From contig JAPSJU010000012.1 in assembly GCA_031178025.1 (NCBI GenBank), forward strand, positions 1 through 20,066: a stretch of DNA of 20,066 nucleotides, written 5' to 3'. Position 1 is the stretch's first letter. Each line of letters starts with the position of its first letter. Source of the stretch: Agromyces sp. Lineage in GTDB: Bacteria; Actinomycetota; Actinomycetes; Actinomycetales; Microbacteriaceae. A program made the translations under genes and the position numbers. The notes beneath the pieces were generated by a model that searched no databases, was not told where the DNA came from, and saw only the letters and a list, made by a program, of their open reading frames with translations. Shown here piece after piece: positions 13,892 through 20,066 of this stretch.

Positions 13892-14449
13892 ATGACCTTC
13901 GACAGCTCCGCCCTCATCGTGATCGACGTGCAGCAGGGCTTCGACGACCCAGCGTGGGGCACTCGCGACAACCCGGCCGCCGAGACGAACATCGCTCGGC
14001 TCGTCGCCGCGTGGTCGGATGCCGCTCGGCCGATCGTGCTCGTCCGCCACGACTCGACCTCACCGGATTCGCCGCTGGCCGCAGGCACGCCGGGCAACGC
14101 CCTGAAGCCGGTCGTGGCCGAGGCGCCGCACGAACTCCTCGTGACGAAGCAGGTCAACTCGGCGTTCCACGGCGACCCCGACCTGCATGCCTGGCTCGCG
14201 GCACGCGGCATCCGTCAGCTCGTGATCTGCGGCATCCAGACGAACATGTGCGTCGAGACCACCGCGCGCGTCGGGGGCAACCTCGGCTACGAGGTGACGG
14301 TGCCGCTCGACGCCACCCACACGTTCGGGCTCGAGGGACCGGGCGGCCTCCGGCTCAGTGCGGGCGAACTCGCCCGGGCCACCGCCGTGAACCTGGACGG
14401 AGGCGGCTTCGCGCACGTCGTCACGACCGATGACGTGGTCGGCGCCTGA
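13892..14449 (+). CDS. Isochorismatase-family cysteine hydrolase
   Basis: This 185-residue cytoplasmic hydrolase shows the complete isochorismatase/nicotinamidase catalytic triad: Asp12 in LIVIDVQQGF, Lys86 in LLVTKQVNSAF and Cys120 in GIQTNMCVETTAR with its preceding cis-peptide region. Such enzymes hydrolyse amide, carbamoyl or vinyl-ether bonds. This one lacks enough specific residues to choose between nicotinamidase, N-carbamoylsarcosine amidase-like or other activities. A carbamoylsarcosine-type role would be attractive beside a sarcosine oxidase-like gene, but that is only speculation from neighbourhood. The start ATG has no ribosome-binding site and only a weak -10-like CATCAT upstream. 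Confidence 0.9.
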   Translation: MTFDSSALIVIDVQQGFDDPAWGTRDNPAAETNIARLVAAWSDAARPIVLVRHDSTSPDSPLAAGTPGNALKPVVAEAPHELLVTKQVNSAFHGDPDLHAWLAARGIRQLVICGIQTNMCVETTARVGGNLGYEVTVPLDATHTFGLEGPGGLRLSAGELARATAVNLDGGGFAHVVTTDDVVGA

Positions 14450-14509
14450 GGCACGCAGGATCCGTTGCCCCGCATTACGGCGTCCGGCGGGCCGCACAGC
14501 GGGGCGCAG

Positions 14510-14515
14510 TAGCGT
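14510..14515 (+). promoter_or_regulatory. Putative -10 element of metY
   Basis: TAGCGT ends 7 nt before the metY ATG at 14523, and there is no Shine-Dalgarno sequence. The 73-bp gap after the isochorismatase-type gene contains no SAM-riboswitch-like structure that I could recognise. Confidence 0.5.
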
Positions 14516-14522
14516 TGCCCGC

Positions 14523-15818
14523 ATGGCAGACCGCGAATTCGGCTTCAAGACCCGCGCCATCCATGCGGGCAACATCCCCGACCAGGTGACCGGCGCCCGC
14601 GCGCTGCCGATCTACCAGTCGAGTGCGTTCGTCTTCGACGACACGGCGGATGCCGCGGCCCGCTTCGCCCTGCAGAAGTACGGCAACATCTACTCCCGCC
14701 TCGCGAATCCGACGGTCGCCGCCTTCGAAGAGCGCGTCGCGAGCCTCGAGGGCGGGCTCGGCGCCGTCGCCACGGCGAGCGGGCTCAGCGCGCAGTACAT
14801 CACCTTCGCGAGCCTCGCCGGTTCGGGCGACCACATCGTCGCCTCGGCGAACCTCTACGGCGGCTCGATCACCCAACTGGATGTCACGCTCCGCCGCTTC
14901 GGCATCGAGACGACCTTCGTGCGTTCCTCCGAGCCCGCCGACTACGCCGCGGCCATCACCGAGAAGACCAAGGCGCTCTTCGTCGAGACGATCGCGAACC
15001 CTTCGGGCGAGATCGCCGACCTCGAGGGCCTCGCCGAGGTCGCGCGCGCCCACGGCATCCCCTTCATCGTCGACTCGACGATCCCCACGCCCTACCTCAA
15101 CCGGCCGATCGAGTGGGGCGCCGACATCGTCACGCACTCGGCGACCAAGTTCCTCGGCGGGCACGGCACCACCCTGGGCGGCGTCGTCGTCGAGTCGGGT
15201 CGCTTCGACTGGCACTCCGAGAAGTTCCCGCTCTTCGGCCAGCCCGTGCCGAGCTACGGCGGCCTGCAGTGGTCGGGCAACTTCGGCGAGTACGCGTTCC
15301 TCACGCGTCTCCGCGCCGAGCAGCTGCGCGACATCGGCCCTGCGCTCGCGCCGCACTCGGCGTTCCTCCTCGCGCAGGGCGTCGAGACGCTGCCGTACCG
15401 CATCCAGGCGCACGTCGACAACGCCCGCGCCGTGGCCGAGTGGCTCGAAGCCGACCCGCGCATCGAGCACGTCTGGTGGGCGGGACTCGAGAACCACCCG
15501 CACCACGACCGCGCGCTCAAGTATCTGCCGCACGGCCCCGGCTCGGTCTTCAGCTTCGAGGTGAAGGGGGGCCGTGCCGTGGGGCAGGCGCTCATCGAAT
15601 CGGTCAACCTCGCCAGCCACCTCGCCAACATCGGCGACGCGAAGACCCTCATCATCCATCCCGCGTCGACCACCCACGCACAGCTCACCGAGCAGCAGCT
15701 CGTCGACGCGGGCGTGCTTCCCGGCGTCGTGAGGATTAGCGTGGGCATCGAGGACGTCGAGGACATCATCGACGATCTCGACCAGGCCCTGCGGGCCGCG
15801 ACGGGAGGCACACGATGA
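14523..15818 (+). CDS. metY: O-acetylhomoserine aminocarboxypropyltransferase / sulfhydrylase (MetY)
   Basis: This 431-residue PLP enzyme of the Cys/Met metabolism family makes homocysteine (or methionine) from O-acetyl-L-homoserine and sulfide (or methanethiol) in the cytoplasm. Landmarks are TRAIHAGNIPD (10-20), QSSAFVFDD, YSRLANPT (57-64), the ASGLSAQYITF segment (85-95) and the PLP lysine Lys209 in THSATKFLGGHGTTLGG. NFGEYAFLTRLRAEQLRDIGP and HPASTTHAQLTEQQL are also typical of MetY. Length fits MetY (about 430) rather than MetB/MetC (about 385). The upstream-extended frame was rejected because the ATG at 14523 follows a TAGCGT hexamer. The stop overlaps the next gene as ATGA. No metX is in the window. 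Confidence 0.95.
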   Translation: MADREFGFKTRAIHAGNIPDQVTGARALPIYQSSAFVFDDTADAAARFALQKYGNIYSRLANPTVAAFEERVASLEGGLGAVATASGLSAQYITFASLAGSGDHIVASANLYGGSITQLDVTLRRFGIETTFVRSSEPADYAAAITEKTKALFVETIANPSGEIADLEGLAEVARAHGIPFIVDSTIPTPYLNRPIEWGADIVTHSATKFLGGHGTTLGGVVVESGRFDWHSEKFPLFGQPVPSYGGLQWSGNFGEYAFLTRLRAEQLRDIGPALAPHSAFLLAQGVETLPYRIQAHVDNARAVAEWLEADPRIEHVWWAGLENHPHHDRALKYLPHGPGSVFSFEVKGGRAVGQALIESVNLASHLANIGDAKTLIIHPASTTHAQLTEQQLVDAGVLPGVVRISVGIEDVEDIIDDLDQALRAATGGTR

Positions 15819-16423
15819 GCACCGCGGTGACGGACGCGACGACGGGCGATGCGGCCGAGGGCGAGCTCGAGACGGTACGGCTCGCGAACGGACTGTCGTG
15901 CGAGCTCCCCGCGAGCTCACCGCTCGCGAAGCTGCTGAAGTCCCAGCGCACCTGGGTCGGGCCCGACGCGAAGCAGCGCCTTGCGATCCTGCGCGCCGCC
16001 ACGTCGATCGCGATCGTCGGCGCCTCGCCGAATCCTGCGCGGTCGAGCTACTTCGTGGGCACCTACCTGCAGCAGTCGAGCGACTACCGCCTCTACTTCG
16101 TGAACCCGAACGCGACCGAGATCCTCGGCCGACCCGCATACGCGAGCCTGGCCGAGCTGCCGGAGGTGCCCGATATCGTCGTCGTGTTCCGTCGCGGCAG
16201 CGACATCCCGCAGGTGGTCGACGAGGTGGTGGCATCCGGTGCGGCCACCATCTGGGTGCAGCTCGGCATCTGGAACGAGGACGCCGCGTACTACGGCGAG
16301 GCGCAGGGCCTCACCGTGGTCATGGACCGGTGCATCAAGGTCGAGCATGCCCGCTTCAACGGAGGACTGCACCTGCTCGGCTTCGACACCGGCCAGATCA
16401 CGAGTCGGAAGACCATCCGCTGA
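15815..16423 (+). CDS. CoA-binding domain protein coupled to MetY
   Basis: This 202-residue protein has a CoA_binding_2 (YccU-like) Rossmann domain. IAIVGASPNPARSSYFVG (66-82) is the nucleotide-binding loop, and VNPNATEILGRPAYASLAELPEVPDIVVVF and ATIWVQLGIWNE (144-155) follow. The conserved C-terminal VVMDRCIKVEHARF has Cys173. Ahead of it is a 60-residue N-terminal extension not found in the short YccU forms. The ATG overlaps the metY stop (ATGA, 15815-15818), so it is translationally coupled to metY. The function is unknown. By context it may bind an acyl-CoA or CoA-persulfide linked to sulfur assimilation or homoserine acetylation (inference). Confidence 0.88.
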   Translation: MSTAVTDATTGDAAEGELETVRLANGLSCELPASSPLAKLLKSQRTWVGPDAKQRLAILRAATSIAIVGASPNPARSSYFVGTYLQQSSDYRLYFVNPNATEILGRPAYASLAELPEVPDIVVVFRRGSDIPQVVDEVVASGAATIWVQLGIWNEDAAYYGEAQGLTVVMDRCIKVEHARFNGGLHLLGFDTGQITSRKTIR

Positions 16424-16473
16424 CTCGGGGCCCTCTCCGGCGCACCCCAGTCCACGCATCCCGAATCGGCATC

Positions 16474-16502
16474 TTGACCGCACCGGGCGCCCGGGATGTG
16501 AT
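16474..16502 (+). promoter_or_regulatory. Promoter of the GNAT gene
   Basis: TTGACC (16474-16479), a 17-nt spacer and TGTGAT (16497-16502) are followed by 6 nt and the ATG at 16509. The -35 and spacing are good. The -10 is imperfect (TG rather than TA), and the expected start point is the initiation codon. Confidence 0.55.
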
Positions 16503-16508
16503 CGAGGC

Positions 16509-16937
16509 ATGCCCTCTGCCATCGAGTTCTCCGCCGATCCCGCCCGCATCCAACGCGACCGCGTGCACGCCTGGCTCGCCGACGAGTCGTACTGGGCGGC
16601 GGGCCGCTCCCGTGAGGCGCATGATGCCGCGGTCGACGCGTCGCGCAACTTCGGGGTCTACGACGCGACGACGGGCGAGCAGCTCGGGTACGCGCGCGTC
16701 ATCACCGACGGGGTGACCTTCGCCTGGCTCTGCGACGTCTTCGTGGCCGGCTCGGCACGTGGTCGGGGCGTCGGCGTCGCGCTCGTCGCGGGCGTCGTCG
16801 ACGCGCTCGCGCCGCTCGACCTCAAGCGCATCGGCCTCACGACCGCCGACGCGCACGGCCTGTACGAGAAGTTCGGGTTCCGCGCGCTCGAGGAGCCGGA
16901 GCAGTGGATGGCGCGCATGGGCCCGGCGATGCGCTGA
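16509..16937 (+). CDS. GNAT-family N-acetyltransferase
   Basis: This is a 142-residue acetyl-CoA-dependent acetyltransferase. The acetyl-CoA pyrophosphate loop ARGRGVGVALVAGVV (about 83-97) and the C-terminal TTADAHGLYEKFGF (111-124) are typical GNAT motifs A and B, and YARVITDGVTFAWLCDVFV supplies the central strands. It resembles small YjaB/ElaA-like GNATs often annotated only as acetyltransferase; the acceptor substrate is unknown. The open frame extends upstream through the CoA-binding gene. The start at 16509 is preferred because a TTGACC-N17-TGTGAT promoter ends 6 nt before it. A hairpin follows the stop. Confidence 0.88.
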   Translation: MPSAIEFSADPARIQRDRVHAWLADESYWAAGRSREAHDAAVDASRNFGVYDATTGEQLGYARVITDGVTFAWLCDVFVAGSARGRGVGVALVAGVVDALAPLDLKRIGLTTADAHGLYEKFGFRALEEPEQWMARMGPAMR

Positions 16938-16938
16938 G

Positions 16939-16981
16939 CACGAGCGCGCGAGCTCCATCCGCGCGACGTGCGTCGCTCGTG
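16939..16981 (+). terminator. Stem-loop downstream of the GNAT gene
   Basis: CACGAGCG (16939-16946) and CGCTCGTG (16974-16981) form a perfect 8-bp outer stem, beginning immediately after the stop. The 27-nt loop is itself GC-rich and can pair. No U-tract follows, so it is a plausible but unproven terminator. Confidence 0.4.
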
Positions 16982-17035
16982 ACGACGAGGCCGGCGCCGG
17001 TGCGATTCGATGCGGCGTCGATGGGCGGCGCGTCC

Positions 17036-17041
17036 TAGGCT
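17036..17041 (+). promoter_or_regulatory. Putative -10 element of the VOC gene
   Basis: TAGGCT ends 7 nt before the ATG at 17049, with no ribosome-binding site, matching the leaderless pattern of this window. Confidence 0.45.
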
Positions 17042-17048
17042 CGTCGGC

Positions 17049-17459
17049 ATGGTCGTCGCGCTGCAGTACTGCAATGTCACCGTCAACGACGTCGATGAGG
17101 CCATCGCCTTCTACCGGGACGGCCTCGGCCTCGAGACGCAGAACGATGTCGCCTCGGGAGGGTTCCGCTGGGTCACCCTGGGCAGCGAGGCGCAGCCGGG
17201 GCTCGGGATCGTGCTCTCCGACCCGCACGCCGGCCGCTCGCAGGCCGATGGAGATGCGCTCCAGGAACTGCTCACCAAGGGCGTCCTGCCGATGCTGGTG
17301 TTCCGCACCGACGACCTCGATGCGACGTTCGAGCGCGTACGCACCGCGGGCGGCGAGGTCCTCCAGGAGCCGATCGACCAGCCATGGGGCCAACGCGACT
17401 GCGCCTTCCGGGATCCGTCGGGCAACACCGTCCGGCTCTCCGAGGTCCGCTCGAGCTGA
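17049..17459 (+). CDS. VOC-superfamily (glyoxalase/bleomycin-resistance fold) protein
   Basis: This 136-residue single-domain vicinal-oxygen-chelate protein has two beta-alpha-beta-beta-beta modules. The first begins MVVALQYCNVTVNDVDEAIAFYRDGLGL and the second LPMLVFRTDDLDATFERVRTAGG, ending in RDPSGNTVRLSEV, which is the classic VOC finish. Members include glyoxalases, dioxygenases and drug-binding proteins; without clear metal ligands no activity can be assigned. The DPSGN segment and the FYRDGLG loop support the family strongly. An upstream frame to 17010 exists. The ATG at 17049 was chosen because a TAGGCT hexamer lies 7 nt before it. Confidence 0.88.
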   Translation: MVVALQYCNVTVNDVDEAIAFYRDGLGLETQNDVASGGFRWVTLGSEAQPGLGIVLSDPHAGRSQADGDALQELLTKGVLPMLVFRTDDLDATFERVRTAGGEVLQEPIDQPWGQRDCAFRDPSGNTVRLSEVRSS

Positions 17460-17580
17460 CTCCGCCGCGCCGAAGCAACGTCAGCGTACAGCCGCGCCTC
17501 ACCGCCGGACGAGTGCGTGCGCGCACCCCGCGACGCATGATCCTGCGATGGCATGCCGAATGCGTGCGCGATCGGCGGCG

Positions 17581-17586
17581 TAGCCT
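17581..17586 (+). promoter_or_regulatory. Putative -10 element of sdaA
   Basis: TAGCCT is followed by 6 nt and the GTG start at 17593; no Shine-Dalgarno sequence is present. The preceding 120 bp show no gene and no clear terminator. Confidence 0.5.
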
Positions 17587-17592
17587 TGACTC

Positions 17593-18969
17593 GTGACAGC
17601 GTTCGTCTCAGCACTCGATCTCTTCTCGATCGGGATCGGTCCTTCGAGCTCGCACACCGTCGGACCGATGCGGGCCGCCCGAGCGTTCGCCGCGCGACTC
17701 GATGCCGCCGGGCAGCTCGACCGGGTCACGCGCATCACCTGCTCGCTGTACGGGTCCCTCGGCGCGACCGGCCTCGGCCACGGCACGCCCGATGCGATCG
17801 TCGCCGGTCTCGCGGGGCTGCGGCCCGACGACTGCGACCCCGACCTCGTGCGCGGCGGCTGGACGCGACTGGGCACCGAGGGAGCGGAGGTGCTCGTCGC
17901 CGGGCGGCATCCGGTCACCATGACGCAGGGCGACGTGAGCCTCGAACCGCGCACGCGGCTGCCGGGCCACCCCAACGCCCTCACGCTGCAGGCGTGGGGT
18001 TCCGACGGAGCCCTCCCCCTCGCCGAGGAGACCTACTACAGCGTGGGCGGCGGCTTCATCCGCCGCGAGGGCGACGCACCGGAGGAATCGGAGGCCCTGC
18101 GCCATCCGCTGTCGTACGACACCGCTGACGAGCTGCTCGCGCTGTGCGAGGAGCACGGCGTCTCCTTCTGCGACATCGCCAGGTACAACGAGGTGGCGGT
18201 GCACGGCGAGGACGGCATCGACGCCGGACTCGACGCCGTCTGGGCCGCCATGGCCGAGTGCGTCCGGCACGGCCTCGAGACGGACGGCACCCTCCCCGGC
18301 GGTCTCGGCGTCAAGCGGCGCGCGCCCCAGGTGCGACGCCGACTCGAGGAGTACGACCGCGACGAGCACCTTCGCGACACCTCGACCGAGTGGCTCCACG
18401 CCTTCGCGCTCGCCGTCAATGAGGAGAACGCGTCGGGCGGGCGGGTGGTCACCGCACCGACCAACGGCGCAGCGGGCATCATCCCCGCCGTCGGCCACTA
18501 CTACCTGCGGTTCGTCCCGGGAGCGGATGCCGCCGGCATCCGCCGATATCTCCTCACCGCTGCGGCCATCGCCTCGCTCGTCAAGAAGAACGCGTCCATC
18601 TCGGGCGCTGAGGGCGGATGCCAGGCGGAGGTCGGATCGGCGTGCGCCATGGCGGCCGGCGCGCTCTGCGCGGTGCTCGGCGGCACGCCACGGCAGATCG
18701 AGAATGCGGCCGAGATCGCGATGGAGCACCACCTCGGTCTCACCTGCGACCCGGTCGCCGGCCTCGTGCAGGTGCCGTGCATCGAGCGCAACGCGATCGC
18801 CTCGTCGACGGCCGTCTCGGCGGCCAGGCTCGCCCTGCACGGAGACGGCACCCACCTTGTCTCGCTCGACACCGTCATCGAGACGATGCGGCAGACCGGG
18901 ATCGACATGATGACGAAGTACAAGGAGACGAGCGAGGGCGGACTCGCCGTCAACGTCATCGAATGCTGA
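17593..18969 (+). CDS. sdaA: Iron-sulfur-dependent L-serine ammonia-lyase (serine dehydratase), single-chain
   Basis: This is a cytoplasmic 458-residue enzyme converting L-serine to pyruvate and ammonia using a [4Fe-4S] cluster. The N-terminal beta domain carries GPSSSHTVGPMRAAR (16-30). The alpha domain has SISGAEGGCQAEVGSACAMA, with candidate cluster ligands Cys343, Cys385 (LTCDPVAG) and Cys396 (VPCIERN). The last residue is Cys458. As I recall, the Legionella enzyme has the same ligand numbers and a C-terminal Cys458 that folds into the active site as an autoinhibitory tail. The single-chain type 2 form is distinct from the two-subunit Bacillus form. The GTG start follows TAGCCT by 6 nt. 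It may supply pyruvate and nitrogen. Confidence 0.95.
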   Translation: MTAFVSALDLFSIGIGPSSSHTVGPMRAARAFAARLDAAGQLDRVTRITCSLYGSLGATGLGHGTPDAIVAGLAGLRPDDCDPDLVRGGWTRLGTEGAEVLVAGRHPVTMTQGDVSLEPRTRLPGHPNALTLQAWGSDGALPLAEETYYSVGGGFIRREGDAPEESEALRHPLSYDTADELLALCEEHGVSFCDIARYNEVAVHGEDGIDAGLDAVWAAMAECVRHGLETDGTLPGGLGVKRRAPQVRRRLEEYDRDEHLRDTSTEWLHAFALAVNEENASGGRVVTAPTNGAAGIIPAVGHYYLRFVPGADAAGIRRYLLTAAAIASLVKKNASISGAEGGCQAEVGSACAMAAGALCAVLGGTPRQIENAAEIAMEHHLGLTCDPVAGLVQVPCIERNAIASSTAVSAARLALHGDGTHLVSLDTVIETMRQTGIDMMTKYKETSEGGLAVNVIEC

Positions 18970-18975
18970 GCCGAC

Positions 18976-19009
18976 GGGCGCATGGCCCCCGATCGGGACT
19001 CTCGCGCCC
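18976..19009 (+). terminator. Nested hairpin after sdaA
   Basis: GGGCGC (18976-18981) pairs with GCGCCC (19004-19009). Inside lies the palindrome CCCGATCGGG (18988-18997), giving a two-tier hairpin 7 nt after the stop. No U-tract is present. It probably ends sdaA transcription before the small membrane-protein gene. Confidence 0.4.
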
Positions 19010-19036
19010 CTTCCCGCCGTCTGGCAACCTGTGCTG

Positions 19037-19231
19037 ATGACCCCTCAACCGTACGTGCCCGACATGCTCGTCGGAGCCGGCCTGCTCACGCTCGTGATCG
19101 CGCTCGTCATCTACCTCGCGGTGCTCGGCCTCATGCTGTGGATCGGCTACCTCATCGTCAAGGCGGCCGTCCGCAACGGCCTGCGCGAGCACACCATGTG
19201 GCTCGAGTCGCGACGGGGTCCGCTGCGCTGA
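19037..19231 (+). CDS. Small hypothetical membrane protein (64 residues)
   Basis: I do not recognise a named family. The protein has a short polar N-terminus, a long hydrophobic stretch of about 32 residues (11-42: VGAGLLTLVIALVIYLAVLG and LMLWIGYLIV) and a basic C-terminus (KAAVRNGLREHTMWLESRRG). This fits one long or two closely spaced membrane helices with the C-terminal tail in the cytoplasm. ATG at 19037 lies 6 nt after CAACCT, a weak -10, and GTG two codons earlier is an alternative. It has its own upstream hairpin and a downstream gap, so it appears to be an independent gene. The reading frame has the third-position GC bias of its neighbours. Confidence 0.7.
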   Translation: MTPQPYVPDMLVGAGLLTLVIALVIYLAVLGLMLWIGYLIVKAAVRNGLREHTMWLESRRGPLR

Positions 19232-19239
19232 GCGGCGAG

Positions 19240-19273
19240 GGGCGGACGCCGTCGTCCCGGCCGGCGCCCGCCC
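19240..19273. terminator. GC-rich stem-loop between convergent genes
   Basis: GGGCGG (19240-19245) can pair with CCGCCC (19268-19273), with an inner GCCG/CGGC stem. It fills the 55-bp gap between the small membrane-protein gene and the convergent rhodanese gene. It lacks a U-tract and is only suggestive. Confidence 0.3.
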
Positions 19274-19286
19274 GTCTTCCCGCACG

Positions 19287-19814
19287 TCAGCAGGCGCAGC
19301 TGATCGCGGTGTCGCTGACCGCGCCGCCCTCGAGCCCGTCGCGGACGACGTTCGTCAGCGGGTCGGCCGGCCGCTGCGCGAGGCCCTCGGCGGTGTCGTA
19401 GGCGAACCCCTCGCGAACCCAGTACTCGAACCCGCCGAGCATCTCCTTGACCGGGTGGCCGAGCAGCGCGAACTCGAGCGCCGCTCGCGTCGCCCCGTTG
19501 CAGCCGGGGCCCCAGCAGTACACGACCACCGGCGTGCCGGCCGGGATCCGTCCTGCCGCAGTGGCCGCGATGCGGCGACCGGGCAGGTGCACCGCCCCGG
19601 GCACGTGGCCCTGCTGCCACGACGCCTCGCTGCGCGTGTCGACGAGCACGAAGCCCGGTTCGGGCTCGGCGAGCGCCGCGGCGACGTCGGAGACATCCGA
19701 TTCGAAGCCGAGGCGACCGCGGAAGTGCGCGATGGCATCCGCCTGCGGCGCGACGTGGTCGAAGAGGCCCGATGCGGCCGGAGTCGTGCGGGCGATGCCG
19801 TTCGTGTGCGTCAT
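19287..19814 (-). CDS. Rhodanese-like domain protein
   Basis: This 175-residue single-domain sulfurtransferase-like protein has VLVDTRSEASWQQGHVPGAVHLPG (57-80) as the rhodanese entry motif. The active-site loop is VVYCWGPGCNGATRAALEFALLG, with Cys100 as the catalytic (persulfide) position and a further Cys105 in the loop. GGFEYWVREGF is the usual closing segment. The N-terminal 50 residues are an extension, and the protein ends with Cys-Ala-Cys (173-175). It might move sulfane sulfur, but no partner is apparent. The ATG at 19814 has no ribosome-binding site and lies 6 nt after CACAGT, a weak -10. Longer upstream frames lack family similarity. Confidence 0.88.
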   Translation of the reverse strand: MTHTNGIARTTPAASGLFDHVAPQADAIAHFRGRLGFESDVSDVAAALAEPEPGFVLVDTRSEASWQQGHVPGAVHLPGRRIAATAAGRIPAGTPVVVYCWGPGCNGATRAALEFALLGHPVKEMLGGFEYWVREGFAYDTAEGLAQRPADPLTNVVRDGLEGGAVSDTAISCAC

Positions 19815-19911
19815 AGCGCCACTGTGCCAGTCGGCACGGCGCGTACCACGGAGAAATCGCGCCGTCCTGCGGCGAGATCCGGCCAACTGGCGCGGTGGTG
19901 GATCGGCGCGG

Positions 19912-20066
19912 TTACGCGGGGTCGAAGAACGCGGTGACTGCTGCGGCGAGCGCGACGAGGTCGTCGACATGCGCGAGCTCACGCGCCGAATGCATCGAGA
20001 GCAGCGGCGTTCCCACGTCGACGGTGCGGATGCCGAGACGCGTGGCCGAGAGCGGCCCGATGGTGG
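19912..20066 (-). CDS. M18-family aminopeptidase, C-terminal fragment
   Basis: Only the last 50 residues and the stop TAA are in the window; the gene extends to the right. The fragment reads TIGPLSATRLGIRTVDVG, then PLLSMHSARELAHVDD and a C-terminal helix ending FFDPA. This is the very conserved end of M18 (aspartyl) aminopeptidases, including the metal-binding His in SMHSARE. The enzyme would remove N-terminal acidic or other residues from peptides in the cytoplasm using two zinc ions. It ends about 97 bp from the rhodanese start, same strand. Because most of the protein is unseen, I give no gene symbol. Confidence 0.9.
   Translation of the reverse strand, partial: TIGPLSATRLGIRTVDVGTPLLSMHSARELAHVDDLVALAAAVTAFFDPA

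Noticed and set aside
14450..14522. A SAM-type or other riboswitch before metY
   Set aside because: The gap is short and GC-rich, lacks any conserved SAM aptamer core I know, and the TAGCGT hexamer 7 nt before ATG indicates no leader.
14475..16235. A 586-codon minus-strand open frame across metY and the CoA-binding gene
   Set aside because: It is antisense to metY, which has its PLP lysine and all family motifs. The antisense product is compositionally biased and unrecognisable.

Overview
This is a 20 kb chromosomal window of about 70% GC. It carries 22 protein-coding genes, packed with short gaps and many 4-nt start/stop overlaps. The codon bias, the protein families and the order pmt-rsmI-metG-tatD-rsmA point to a high-GC actinomycete. 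I would guess Microbacteriaceae (an Agromyces/Microbacterium/Leifsonia-like organism), but that is inference. I saw no rRNA, tRNA, insertion sequence, CRISPR or phage gene. No stretch longer than about 140 bases lacks a gene or regulatory element.

Bases 1-4765 (minus strand) hold the translation/rRNA-modification block. rsmI, metG, tatD and the 5' end of rsmA keep an actinobacterial core order, with one medium-chain reductase gene inserted between rsmI and metG. Divergently, at 4836-7540 (plus), a protein O-mannosyltransferase gene and a UPF0324 membrane-protein gene are joined by an ATGA overlap.

Bases 7556-10183 (minus) form an operon read from a recognisable TTGACT-N17-TACCTT promoter set in an AT-rich patch full of TTGAC/GTCAA half-sites. 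Its order is a small four-helix membrane protein, a 77-residue Cro/C1-type regulator and two medium-chain reductases, each joined by a 4-nt overlap.

Bases 10324-12300 (minus) carry a RibD_C/dihydrofolate-reductase-like protein, an AraC-type regulator and an SMR exporter with Gdx (guanidinium exporter) signature residues. The exporter is preceded by a strong match to a guanidine-III riboswitch. This block lacks a hexamer (GGATGC) that is otherwise very common in the window, so part of it may be acquired. A sarcosine oxidase-like flavoenzyme and an ABM-domain monooxygenase lie upstream of it.

Bases 13892-18969 (plus) carry an isochorismatase-type hydrolase, metY overlapping a CoA-binding-domain protein, a GNAT acetyltransferase, a VOC protein and an iron-sulfur L-serine dehydratase. 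The right end (19037-20066) has a 64-residue membrane protein, a minus-strand rhodanese and the C-terminus of an M18 aminopeptidase.

Many genes start 6 or 7 nt after a TANNNT -10 hexamer, with little or no ribosome-binding site. This indicates widespread leaderless transcription. The clearest regulatory discovery is the guanidine-III riboswitch at 12233-12275.
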